From: CAYSHJ01 sp964589725
GTDB taxonomy: Bacteria; Planctomycetota; Planctomycetia; Planctomycetales; Planctomycetaceae
Assembly: GCA_964589725.1 (NCBI GenBank)
Contig: CAZPUJ010000644.1
Location: forward strand, 1-18,405
Direction of reading: 5' to 3'
DNA: 18,405 bases
The notes beneath the pieces are model-generated. The model saw only the letters and a program-made list of their open reading frames with translations, had not been told where the DNA came from and made no database searches. Below, piece after piece: positions 1-6,856 of the stretch; positions within the stretch are counted from its first letter, which is position 1, and each line of letters starts with the position of its first letter. A program made the translations under genes and the position numbers.

Positions 1-940
1 TCGTGCCGTTCGTGTTGACGTGGACGCTGACTGGTTCCGCCACACCGATCGCGTAGGCGAGTTGCACTTCGCACTCGGACGCCAAGCCCGCCGCGACAAT
101 GTTCTTCGCCACATAGCGAGCCATGTACGCCGCCGAGCGATCGACTTTCGTCGGATCCTTGCCGCTAAAGGCTCCGCCGCCGTGACGTCCCCAACCACCG
201 TACGTGTCCACGATAATCTTGCGGCCGGTCAGACCCGTGTCGCCATGCGGACCACCAATCACAAAGCGTCCGGTCGGATTGATGTGGTACTTGGTCTGCG
301 ACGTCAGCCACTCTTCGGGAATCGACGGACGGACCACTTCCGCCTTCACGAAGCTGGCGATCTCCTCTTGCGAGACTTGTTCCGAATGCTGCGTGGACAC
401 CACGACAGCCGAAACGCCGACCGCCTTGCCATCACGAAATTCGACGCTGACTTGGCTCTTGCTGTCGGGTCGCAGCCAATCCACAACTCGCTTCTGACGA
501 ACTTCAGTCAAGCGGTTGATGATCCGGTGAGCCAACGCGATCGGCACGGGCATGAACTCGGGCGTGTGATTGCAGGCATAGCCGAACATCAAACCTTGGT
601 CGCCAGCCCCGTCGCGGTCGACACCCATTGCGATGTCGTCACTCTGCGAGTGCAACGCCACGAAGCAGCGGAACGAGTCGGCGTTGAAACCGATGTCGTT
701 GCTGGTGTACCCGATGTCGCGAACGACATTGCGAGCCACTTGCACGAAGTCGACTTTCGCTTGCGAAGTAATCTCACCGGCAAGTACGACCGTGTCCGTC
801 GTGCAGAGTGTTTCGCAAGCGACGCGCGAACGGGGGTCTTGAGCCAGCAGGGAATCGAGGATGCCATCCGAAATCTGATCCGCCACCTTGTCCGGATGCC
901 CCATGCTGACCGATTCACTCGTGAAGATGTTGCTCGACAT
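1..940 (-). CDS. metK: S-adenosylmethionine synthetase (partial, C-terminus off the window)
   Basis: Makes S-adenosylmethionine from methionine and ATP in the cytoplasm, supplying the cell's main methyl donor. Reverse-strand translation from the ATG at 938-940 gives MSSNIFTSESVSMGHPDKVA. The GHPDK signature with the catalytic His lies at residues 14-18, and a glycine-rich phosphate loop, GGGAFSGKD, at about residues 254-262. Just before that loop stand KIIVDTYGG and GWGRHGG. About 313 codons are present of a family length near 390; the missing part lies beyond position 1, so this is a window-edge truncation and not a broken gene. No good Shine-Dalgarno lies directly before the ATG; a GGAAGGGAA tract is about 17 nt away, and the 100 nt upstream can fold (separate entry). 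The gene diverges from the amidase gene at 1379. A long open frame on the opposite strand is its shadow. Identification is firm. Confidence 0.97.
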   Translation of the reverse strand, partial: MSSNIFTSESVSMGHPDKVADQISDGILDSLLAQDPRSRVACETLCTTDTVVLAGEITSQAKVDFVQVARNVVRDIGYTSNDIGFNADSFRCFVALHSQSDDIAMGVDRDGAGDQGLMFGYACNHTPEFMPVPIALAHRIINRLTEVRQKRVVDWLRPDSKSQVSVEFRDGKAVGVSAVVVSTQHSEQVSQEEIASFVKAEVVRPSIPEEWLTSQTKYHINPTGRFVIGGPHGDTGLTGRKIIVDTYGGWGRHGGGAFSGKDPTKVDRSAAYMARYVAKNIVAAGLASECEVQLAYAIGVAEPVSVHVNTNGT

Positions 941-1378
941 AGCGCGTAAGTTCCGTGTTCCCTTCCAAAGAACAAGCCGGCATTGTTCCAGAAAAAATGC
1001 TGGCAGGTGAGAACGTCCTCACGAGCTAGGGAAGCCGGCGAAATCAGGGGGAATTGTAAACAGCGTCTCGGATCACCACAACGGAAAAATGAAGGAGGCT
1101 CCCGTAATGAGTGTATAACAGCAATTCCCAAGTCCGGACCCCTGGCCGTTGTGGCCTGAGTGATTCGGCCTCTACCGTGATTCAATCAAGCCACAAGGGC
1201 CTGGACGACAGGCGTCATTTGAGCCAATTGCTGTGATGCAACTCCGGCGGTTCTCTGGCGATCGCCTGGGCCACGACTTTTGCAATCGAATGATTGGACG
1301 CCAAGTTGGAAACGTGCCCCATGTGAGATAGCCTGCGTTTGTTCTTGTTCGGTTGCGGTTTATCTGGGAGTCCCTGTC
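941..1378. other. Divergent intergenic region metK / amidase
   Basis: About 440 bp separate the two divergent starts. Apart from the candidate metK leader it holds a 10-bp palindrome, GGCGATCGCC, at 1257-1266. It also carries an in-frame upstream start for the amidase (1280), which I do not favour. Open frames in this stretch lack family resemblance. No convincing -35/-10 pair was recognised. Confidence 0.5.
958..1039 (-). promoter_or_regulatory. Possible structured 5' leader of metK (three-way junction)
   Basis: Read as minus-strand RNA, three stems are compatible. P1 is UUCCCU (1033-1028) with AGGGAA (963-958). P2 is GUGAG (1022-1018) with CUCAC (1011-1007). P3 is a 9-bp stem (1004-996 with 984-976) with one A-C mismatch and an 11-nt loop. 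A competing pairing joins two GCCGGC copies (1034-1039 and 976-981) and would exclude P3. The P1 3' strand overlaps the only purine-rich tract near the metK start. I could not match this to a known SAM riboswitch consensus. The stems are seen; a regulatory role is inference. Confidence 0.3.
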
Positions 1379-2758
1379 ATGCCACTCCGCTTGTCCACTT
1401 CGTCCGACGAAACCATCCGCGGCGTGTCAGCTCAAATTCGAGATCGACGTCTTTCCTGTCGTGTTGTTTTCGAACGCTGCCGGTCGGTGTTTCAAGAACT
1501 CGAACCGAGCGTGAAGGCGTGGGTGCGGTTCGGTGGCGAAGAGGTTGAGCGATCCGTCAACGATCTGGACGCCGAATTGAAAGCCGGGAAATGGCGAGGA
1601 CCGGTGCATGGAATTCCGATCGGCGTGAAAGACATCTTCAACATCGCGGGACAAGTGACAGGAGTCGGTGCGCCGCGGCGCGAGGTCTCGGTCGCGAGTC
1701 GTGATGCAACGCTGGTACGTCGGCTGCGCGAGGCGGGAGCGGTCATCGTCGGCAAGACTGTGACGACGCCGTATGCCTACTTCGACCCGTCGCCGACACG
1801 CAATCCGTGGAACCTCGACCGCACGCCGGGCGGCAGTTCGAGCGGTTCTGCCGCAGCCGTCGCGACCGGCATGTGTTTGGGAGCACTCGGCTCGCAAACC
1901 GGCGGCTCGATCACTCGCCCGGCGTCGTTTTGCGGCATCGCCGGCTACAAGCCCACTTTTGGCTCGCTCAGTCGCGACGGCATCTTTCCGTTCGCCCCGA
2001 GCCTCGATCACCCCGGCCCTATGGCGCGGCCGGTGGCTGATCTTGTGCACCTGATGACAGCGCTGGCTCCGTCGGCGAAGCGCGACCAGTTTCGCGCGTT
2101 GCTCAGCGCGCCGCTGGATAAAGGCTTCCAGGGGCACCGCTCGATACACGGTCTCATCGGTGAGAATCCGAACAATCGGCTCGACCTGCACCTGTTAGAG
2201 CATGGCTTCTCGGAAATGACCGAGCCGGCGATGAAAGAGGCGTTGGAACAGGCGGAGAGCGACCTGATTTTTCACGGCGCTTGGGTCGAACGATTATCGT
2301 GGGATGTGCTCGACCTGCCCAGGTTGTGGCGTCATCACCGGGCGATCATGGCCGTGGAGATCGCGGCGTCGCAGGCCGAGCGCCTGAAACAACACCCGGA
2401 ACAATTCACTCCTGCCGTGCGCGGCTTGATCGAAGAGGGCCTCGCCGTGCGAGCTATCGACTACGCGGCGGCGCGGCAGTTCCAAATCGAACTGCGTCGC
2501 AAAGCCCGAGCCGCCATCGGCGACTCGATCTGGCTCTGCCCCGCCGCACGCGGACCCGCTCCGACGCCCGAAACCACCGGCGACCCGTGCATGAACTCGC
2601 CGTGGAGCTTTCTCGGTTTTCCGACGATCACGCTTCCGATGAGCCTTTCGCCCGACGGCCTGCCGCTGGGACTGCAACTCATCGCCGCCCAGTCTGGCGA
2701 CGTTGACCTCTTTCGTGTGGCGCTCTGGTACGAGTCGATCTTCGGCAAGCAGTCATGA
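1379..2758 (+). CDS. Amidase-signature family amidase (GatA-like hydrolase)
   Basis: A 459-residue member of the amidase-signature family, which hydrolyses C-N bonds with a Ser-cisSer-Lys triad. With the start at 1379 the catalytic Lys is K84 in GVKDIFN. The cis-Ser sits in the glycine/serine loop TPGGSSSGSAAA (about S153), and the nucleophile is S177 in GSQTGGSITRPASFCG, followed by GYKPTFG. Length and motif order fit a complete enzyme. The frame is open from 1280, but the ATG at 1379 follows GGGAG by about 8 nt and gives MPLRLSTSS, so I choose it. The SQTGGSITRPASFCG form belongs to a branch of free-standing amidases rather than classical GatA (usually DTGGSIR), and no gatB or gatC lies nearby, so a role in tRNA amidation is unlikely. 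The substrate cannot be read from sequence. It stands alone on the plus strand, diverging from metK. Confidence 0.9.
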   Translation: MPLRLSTSSDETIRGVSAQIRDRRLSCRVVFERCRSVFQELEPSVKAWVRFGGEEVERSVNDLDAELKAGKWRGPVHGIPIGVKDIFNIAGQVTGVGAPRREVSVASRDATLVRRLREAGAVIVGKTVTTPYAYFDPSPTRNPWNLDRTPGGSSSGSAAAVATGMCLGALGSQTGGSITRPASFCGIAGYKPTFGSLSRDGIFPFAPSLDHPGPMARPVADLVHLMTALAPSAKRDQFRALLSAPLDKGFQGHRSIHGLIGENPNNRLDLHLLEHGFSEMTEPAMKEALEQAESDLIFHGAWVERLSWDVLDLPRLWRHHRAIMAVEIAASQAERLKQHPEQFTPAVRGLIEEGLAVRAIDYAAARQFQIELRRKARAAIGDSIWLCPAARGPAPTPETTGDPCMNSPWSFLGFPTITLPMSLSPDGLPLGLQLIAAQSGDVDLFRVALWYESIFGKQS

Positions 2759-3138
2759 CCGAGTTTGGATTTTCCGGCCTAACGCTGTGGATCAGACGCG
2801 GCTAACCGATCGCTTCTTCAGAAGGCTGCCTTTCGCGAGGGCAGGCATTCGACTTGCCAGTTCTTCGATCGTAGGCGATTCCAATCGTACTCGATGAGTG
2901 GAGCAGGAAATATGACTTCGCCAGCGAGTTGAGCCTTGGTGAACCAAGCTGCTTCGATGATTCCTTCCATTTCCTTTCCCTCCGTCTCCTCCAGCGTCTC
3001 TTTGACCGGCTTGGACGACGTTCTCATCATCCTCCAACACGCCCCCGGGGACCAACCAGATATGTTTCTCCCTTGCCGTCACGGTATCTGACAAGCAGGA
3101 CTGCGTCCTCCTTGAATGTGATTCCGCCTGCCGTTATT

Positions 3139-3282
3139 CACGGCCGGCTAATTGGTCCGGTTGCGTGGTCTGTGGAGGCCTACAAGCCCGAAGCGCAAGC
3201 GAGGGAATCCGCAGAAATCCCTCGCTTGCGCTTCGGGCTTGTATTTCAACCAAGACGCAGATTGAAGAATTAGCCAGCCGTG
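3139..3282. mobile_element. MITE-like element with 15-bp TIRs and a 9-bp target duplication
   Basis: Terminal inverted repeats are CACGGCCGGCTAATT (3139-3153) and AATTAGCCAGCCGTG (3268-3282), matching at 14 of 15 positions. Flanking direct repeats GCCGTTATT (3130-3138) and GCCGCTATT (3283-3291) match at 8 of 9 and look like a target-site duplication. Excising the element with one copy rejoins the NUDIX frame exactly. It has no coding capacity. Its core is the large hairpin at 3181-3243. This is a non-autonomous element of unknown parent. Confidence 0.75.
3181..3243. repeat. Perfect 26-bp-arm palindrome (dispersed planctomycete-type repeat)
   Basis: Left arm 3181-3206 and right arm 3218-3243 are perfect reverse complements, 26 bp each, around an 11-nt loop (3207-3217). 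The arm contains AAGCCCGAAGCGCAAGCGAG. I recall similar palindromes scattered through planctomycete genomes, but a genome-wide count was not possible here. It forms the core of the 144-bp element inserted in the NUDIX gene. Confidence 0.9.
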
Positions 3283-3318
3283 GCCGCTATTCGATGGGCC
3301 TTGCTCATATCTTCATGC

Positions 3319-3705
3319 TCAGGCAAGGGGCCGCTGCAAATGCCGTTTGAGAATGTCCGGCAGCGTGGCGGAGAACTGGCTGCGGGGCATGACCTCAGCG
3401 CCGGCGTCGCGGGCGGAGTCCAGAATGTCGGTCGCGACATGCGAGCCAAACGCGATCACGGGCACTCGCGAAGCGGGTGGCAACGCGGCCATGACGGCAT
3501 CGACCGAGGCTTGCGGGGCCGCCAGGTCGACGAACACACACGCGATACCACCTGCTTGCAGCCGTGTGACTGCCGCTGCAGGGTCGTCAACACTGTCGAC
3601 TCGCAGGCCCAACGCCTGCGCGGTGCTCGTGACTTTACTGGTGAAGAATAGATCGGAGGAGACCAGCAGGCCGATAGGGGGTGGGTTGTAGGACGCGTCG
3701 TGCAT
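3319..3705 (-). CDS. Receiver-like (pseudo-receiver) protein
   Basis: A 128-residue single-domain protein with the alternating pattern of a CheY-like fold: PIGLLVSSDLFFTSKV (strand 1, helix 1), CVFVDLAAPQ (strand 3), RVPVIAFGSH (strand 4) and AGAEVMPRSQFSATLP (strand 5 onward). An Asp in FVDL sits at the phospho-acceptor position. The acidic pair after strand 1 is reduced to SSD, and the Lys normally following strand 5 appears replaced by Arg in MPRSQF. Classical phosphorylation-driven switching is therefore doubtful, and a docking or degenerate role is more likely. There is no output domain and no adjacent kinase. The ATG at 3703-3705 has an AGGAG only a few bases upstream. It lies 15 nt after the NTF2-like gene and ends 10 nt before the ruined NUDIX start, so the genes were probably cotranscribed. 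The fold is inferred from pattern; function is unknown. Confidence 0.72.
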   Translation of the reverse strand: MHDASYNPPPIGLLVSSDLFFTSKVTSTAQALGLRVDSVDDPAAAVTRLQAGGIACVFVDLAAPQASVDAVMAALPPASRVPVIAFGSHVATDILDSARDAGAEVMPRSQFSATLPDILKRHLQRPLA

Positions 3706-3720
3706 AATCTCCTGAAAATC

Positions 3721-4113
3721 TCAGCCTTGCGTGGGAACCGAGCGGTGGAAATGGACGTGTCTCCAAGTGCCGCTTTGTTTCTGCCAGACGCGCGTTTCTT
3801 CGCTGGCGAATGTTGCGGGGATTCCGTCGGCTTCGACTCGCTGGGTCAGACGGATGTACGAAACGATGGCCGTGTCGCCGATGACTCGCACGTGCGGCGA
3901 GGCCATCGTCGATTGCTTCGGGCGGCCAGAGCTTTGAAGTTTGAAGTAGAAATGGTGGAAATCCATGCCGGCGACCACATGGCCGAGAGCTTCCGGCTCG
4001 AAGGCGGTCAGGCTGGGGTCGCACAGTTCGGCGTAGGCGTTCCAGTTTTGATTGTCGATTGAGGTGAGCAATGCTCGGTTGGCCTTGAGGACTTCTTCAG
4101 TGGCGTCTGCCAT
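3721..4113 (-). CDS. NTF2-like / SnoaL-like protein (CaMKII association-domain type)
   Basis: A 130-residue protein with the features of the NTF2-like superfamily, specifically the calcium/calmodulin kinase II association-domain or DUF4440 type. The N-terminal helix is TEEVLKANRALLTSIDNQNW, followed by YAELCDPSLTAFEPEALGH and the GMDFHHFYF segment. The strands HVRVIGDTAIVSYIR and ETRVWQKQSGTWRHVHFHRS form the cone-shaped sheet. Family members usually oligomerise and bind small ligands or act as assembly domains; no catalytic residues can be assigned. No kinase domain is attached, so this is the stand-alone bacterial form. The ATG follows AGGAAT by 8 nt. It sits 40 nt downstream of clpX and 15 nt upstream of the pseudo-receiver gene, suggesting an operon. 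The family is fairly clear, the role is not. Confidence 0.82.
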   Translation of the reverse strand: MADATEEVLKANRALLTSIDNQNWNAYAELCDPSLTAFEPEALGHVVAGMDFHHFYFKLQSSGRPKQSTMASPHVRVIGDTAIVSYIRLTQRVEADGIPATFASEETRVWQKQSGTWRHVHFHRSVPTQG

Positions 4114-4153
4114 GAGAGTATTCCTTGGTGTGCCGAGGAAACCAAAAAAGAAC

Positions 4154-5443
4154 TCACGCGGCGGCCGAGCCGTCCTGTGGGAAGAGGTGGGTGTCGCCGC
4201 GGACGACTTCGGGGGTGAGAATGTATTTCTTGCCCGGCTCTTGATCGGGAAGCTCGAACAGGATGTCGAACATCGCTCCCTCGATCACGCTGCGGAGTCC
4301 GCGAGCGCCGGTGTCTTTTTGAATCGCGATCCTGGCGATTTCGCGGATCGCCTCGTCGGTAATTTCCAGATGAGCTTCTTCCATCTCGAAGAATTTTTGG
4401 TACTGACGGACCAGTGCGTTCTTCGGTTCGGTGAGCACTCGGACAAGGTCCGGCTCGGACAGCTTGCTGAGCGTCGTGTGGACCGGCAAGCGGCCGACCA
4501 GTTCCGGAATCATGCCGAATTCGAGAATGTCTTCCACGTTGACCTCGTGGACCAGGTCATGCCGACGCAGGCGATCGTCGTGAGCCGTGTTGTCGTGTCC
4601 GAAACCAATCATCTTTCGGCCTAGCCGCCGTCCTACGATGTCTTCCAGACCCACGAATGTGCCGCCGCAGATGAACAGAATGTGCGTCGTGTCGACTTGG
4701 ATGTATTGCTGCTCGGGATGCTTGCGGCCCCCTTGCGGCGGGACATTGGCGACGGTGCCTTCGAGCATCTTGAGCAAAGCTTGCTGCACACCCTCGCCCG
4801 AAACGTCGCGGGTGATCGACACGTTGTTGGACGTCTTGCCGATCTTGTCGATCTCGTCGATGAACACGATGCCGCGCTGTGCCGAGTCGATGTCGAAGTC
4901 GCAGGAATGCAGCAGCTTGAGCAAGAGATTCTCGACGTCTTCACCGACGTAGCCGGCCTCGGTCAGCGTCGTGGCATCGCCGATCGCGAACGGTACTTGC
5001 AGAAACTTGGCCAGCGTGCGAGCCAGCAAGGTTTTGCCCGAACCCGTCGGGCCGATCATCAGGATGTTCGACTTTTCGATTTCGACGTCATTATCGACAT
5101 CGTTGTTGAGCATCAGCCGCTTGTAGTGATTGTGAACCGCGACAGCGAGCACTTTCTTCGTGCGCGACTGCCCGACGACGTAGGTGTCCAGGTGCTTGAC
5201 GATCTCGCGCGGCGTCGGAACTTTCGTGAAGAGCTTGTGCGGGGTGCCTCGGCGACGTCGCTCTTGATCGAGGATCGACTGGCACAGCTCGACGCACTCG
5301 CCGCAAACGTACACATCCTCCGGTCCTTCGACCAGCGGACCGACTTCGCGATAGCTCTTGCGGCAGAAGGAACAGGACGCGTTCTTCTTGCCGCTGGCGG
5401 CGCCGCGCTTTCCCGAGCCGAAATCTTTTCCAGAAGAGGCCAT
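4154..5443 (-). CDS. clpX: ATP-dependent Clp protease ATPase subunit ClpX
   Basis: Hexameric AAA+ unfoldase that recognises tagged substrates and feeds them to ClpP. With the ATG at 5441-5443 (429 aa), the N-terminal zinc-binding domain has C24, C27, C47 and C50. Walker A GPTGSGKT is at 131-138, pore loop 1 GYVG at 164-167 and Walker B IVFIDEID at 192-199. The RKH loop is at 240-242, an arginine in GRLP at 318 and sensor-2 Arg in GARGLR near 381-384. All key elements are present. An in-frame ATG nine codons earlier (5470) exists, but GAAGGAA stands about 6 nt before the 5443 start, so I prefer the shorter form. clpP is not within the window. Upstream lies the SHOCT-like gene (178-nt gap); downstream, at short spacing, follow the NTF2-like, pseudo-receiver and former NUDIX genes. 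Identification is certain. Confidence 0.98.
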   Translation of the reverse strand: MASSGKDFGSGKRGAASGKKNASCSFCRKSYREVGPLVEGPEDVYVCGECVELCQSILDQERRRRGTPHKLFTKVPTPREIVKHLDTYVVGQSRTKKVLAVAVHNHYKRLMLNNDVDNDVEIEKSNILMIGPTGSGKTLLARTLAKFLQVPFAIGDATTLTEAGYVGEDVENLLLKLLHSCDFDIDSAQRGIVFIDEIDKIGKTSNNVSITRDVSGEGVQQALLKMLEGTVANVPPQGGRKHPEQQYIQVDTTHILFICGGTFVGLEDIVGRRLGRKMIGFGHDNTAHDDRLRRHDLVHEVNVEDILEFGMIPELVGRLPVHTTLSKLSEPDLVRVLTEPKNALVRQYQKFFEMEEAHLEITDEAIREIARIAIQKDTGARGLRSVIEGAMFDILFELPDQEPGKKYILTPEVVRGDTHLFPQDGSAAA

Positions 5444-5621
5444 GTGAGTTCCTTCAACGCTGTCGTTCAAACCTCAAAACCACCTAAGTGACGGTCGGGC
5501 GAAAGGCCATTTCCGCCACTTGAGGAAGAGACAGCGTCCGTGCTCTCTCGGAATACACATTCAGTTGTCGGCTCGCCAGTTGTGAGTCTCCACCGATATC
5601 GGCTTCCCCTGGAGAGGGGCA

Positions 5622-5960
5622 TCAGTCCTTGCCCGCAGACGAGGTTCCGGCTGAATCACCCGCAGAAGGCCCTTGCGCCGCATTGTCCACGCCGTCGGAT
5701 TGACCGGTCTTCTTGGCCAGCCGTTCACGAATGTGGCGATATTCGTCTGGCGACAGTTTCCCTTGCCGGTGGATGTCCCGGAACTCCAACAATAGCTGCT
5801 CGGGCGAATTCTCCGCCAGCCCCTTTGAGCGCAGCCACTCCTTCAATCTCAAGACGATCGCAAACAAAACGACGAGGGTCACCGCGAGCACCACCCAACT
5901 CCAACGACCCTCTTGAAGGAACTCCAACACCGACATGGATCGCCTGGCCGCCAGAATCAC
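5622..5960 (-). CDS. Small single-pass membrane protein with SHOCT-like C-terminal motif
   Basis: A 112-residue protein. Residues about 19-37 (WSWVVLAVTLVVLFAIVLRL) form one hydrophobic membrane segment followed by basic residues (RLKEWLRSKG). The stretch LLLEFRDIHRQGKLSPDEYRHIRERLAKK resembles the SHOCT short C-terminal domain: a helix, a G-x-L-[ST]-x-x-E-[YF] turn and a second helix. The tail is a disordered Ser/Gly/Ala/Asp stretch. A GTG start at 5958-5960 follows AGAGGA by 8 nt; an ATG at 5934-5936 is an alternative that lacks a good ribosome site but keeps the membrane helix. SHOCT motifs are often found at the ends of membrane proteins and are thought to mediate oligomerisation. The gene lies upstream of clpX in the same direction, 178 nt away, and may share or precede its promoter. 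No specific function can be assigned. Confidence 0.8.
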   Translation of the reverse strand: MILAARRSMSVLEFLQEGRWSWVVLAVTLVVLFAIVLRLKEWLRSKGLAENSPEQLLLEFRDIHRQGKLSPDEYRHIRERLAKKTGQSDGVDNAAQGPSAGDSAGTSSAGKD

Positions 5961-6038
5961 CGCGAGATTCCTCTTTTAAGTAACTAGAACTGATTGCCAA
6001 TCCGTCCCACGACTGCGGACGAATTATCGAGATCTGCG

Positions 6039-6061
6039 TCGAACGGGACAAGACCGTTCGA
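6039..6061. promoter_or_regulatory. 8-bp inverted repeat between divergent genes
   Basis: TCGAACGG (6039-6046) and CCGTTCGA (6054-6061) form a perfect inverted repeat with a 7-bp spacer. It lies between the starts of the SHOCT-like gene (minus) and eda (plus). The size and spacing suit a dimeric repressor operator, but nothing ties it to a named regulator. A second weaker inverted repeat, ACGGGC/GCCCGT, sits at 6139-6163 nearer eda. Confidence 0.3.
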
Positions 6062-6199
6062 TGGCGGGTAACGTATTGATCACACTTTCAGTCACTTCAG
6101 CCACCCGAGGCACCGTGCGGACGCTGGCAGCCTCCGCCACGGGCGGCCTAGAATTCTGCCCGTCTGAGCCAGTGACCGACTCTCGTTTGAGGATGCCTG

Positions 6200-6856
6200 A
6201 TGAGTTCCCCGACCGATCTGCAGCGTGTGCTGGATTGTGGCATTGTGGCCATCATTCGAGCGACTTCCGGCGATCAACTGGTCGGCGTCGCGCGAGCACT
6301 TTTCGAAGGGGGCATCGACGTCATTGAAGTGACGTTCACTGTGCCCAGGGTGCTCGAAATCCTGGCCGCCGTTCGCAAAGACTTGGGAAACAAGATTCTG
6401 TTGGGAGCTGGCACGGTTCTCGACCCGGAAACGTGTCGCGCCGCGTTGCTGGCTGGAGCAGAATTCATCGTGTCGCCGTCGCTGAACTTGCACGTCATCC
6501 AGCTTTGCCGACGCTACAGCAAACTGGTGATGCCGGGAGCCTTCACGCCCACCGAGATCGTCACCGCCTGGGAAGCCGGAGCCGACATCGTCAAGGTCTT
6601 CCCCGCCGACTGCGTCGGACCGAACTATTTGAAAGCGCTGCGCGGTCCGCTTCCCCAAGTCCGACTGCTGCCGACCGGAGGAGTCGACCTCAAGACACTC
6701 CCCGAGTTCTTCAAGGCCGGAGCATGTGCGGTCGGACTTGGCAGCCAGTTGGTCGAGAAGTCCGCCGTCGAGTCGGGCAATATGAGTCGTATCCGTGATT
6801 TGGCCACTCAATATGTCGCGCTCGTCAAGCAGACTCGGCAGTCGCTGGCGAGCTGA
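6200..6856 (+). CDS. eda: 2-dehydro-3-deoxy-phosphogluconate (KDPG) aldolase
   Basis: Class I aldolase that cleaves 2-keto-3-deoxy-6-phosphogluconate to pyruvate and glyceraldehyde 3-phosphate, the last step of the Entner-Doudoroff route and of hexuronate breakdown. The 218-residue length is typical. Motifs: GIVAIIRA at the N-terminus, the catalytic Glu in IEVTF (E43), LLGAGTVLD near 68-75, VSPSLN, MPGAFTPTEI, the Schiff-base Lys in VKVFPAD (K132) and the phosphate-binding LLPTGGVD (157-163). The ATG at 6200 follows TGAGGA by about 7 nt. No edd, KDG kinase or sugar-acid transporter is adjacent, so it appears monocistronic. Related aldolases act on KDPGal or 4-hydroxy-2-oxoglutarate, so the exact substrate is slightly open. 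Confidence 0.93.
   Translation: MSSPTDLQRVLDCGIVAIIRATSGDQLVGVARALFEGGIDVIEVTFTVPRVLEILAAVRKDLGNKILLGAGTVLDPETCRAALLAGAEFIVSPSLNLHVIQLCRRYSKLVMPGAFTPTEIVTAWEAGADIVKVFPADCVGPNYLKALRGPLPQVRLLPTGGVDLKTLPEFFKAGACAVGLGSQLVEKSAVESGNMSRIRDLATQYVALVKQTRQSLAS

Larger units (their letters stand above)
2818..3308 (-). pseudogene. NUDIX hydrolase pseudogene, interrupted by a MITE-like element and frameshifted
   Basis: The ATG at 3306-3308 opens MSKAHRI and is interrupted after codons 6-7 by the element at 3139-3282. Removing the element plus one 9-bp target copy gives MSKAHRI-(T/A)-AGGITFKED, then AVLLVRYRDGKGETYLV, a normal NUDIX start. The frame then breaks near 3045-3055, where one extra C in a CCCC run splits YLVGPGGV, and near 3005-3018. 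The NUDIX box is readable across frames as GGVLEDDENVVQA then KETLEETEG. The third frame ends as EGIIEAAWFTKAQL and stops at 2818. The 40-60 residues usual between the box and this C-terminal WF motif seem absent, which implies an internal deletion. The family hydrolyses nucleoside diphosphates linked to another moiety. The start lies 10 nt after the pseudo-receiver stop, so it was probably the last gene of the clpX unit. The family call is secure; the substrate is unknown. Confidence 0.82.

Noticed and set aside
20..949. Long plus-strand open frame (309 codons)
   Set aside because: It is antisense to metK, whose conserved motifs are on the minus strand; the frame has no family resemblance.
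589..1185. Minus-strand open frame of 198 codons spanning the metK start
   Set aside because: Shifted frame of metK running into the upstream region; composition is Arg/Ser/Thr-rich and motif-free.
1257..1266. GGCGATCGCC palindrome as a HIP1-type site
   Set aside because: A single occurrence in a GC-rich genome is expected by chance, and nothing else suggests a cyanobacterium.
4682..5491. Plus-strand frame of 269 codons
   Set aside because: Antisense shadow of clpX; no ribosome site or domain pattern.
5606..5619. CCCC/GGGG hairpin after the SHOCT-like gene as an intrinsic terminator
   Set aside because: Only 4 bp of stem and no U-tract on the minus-strand transcript.
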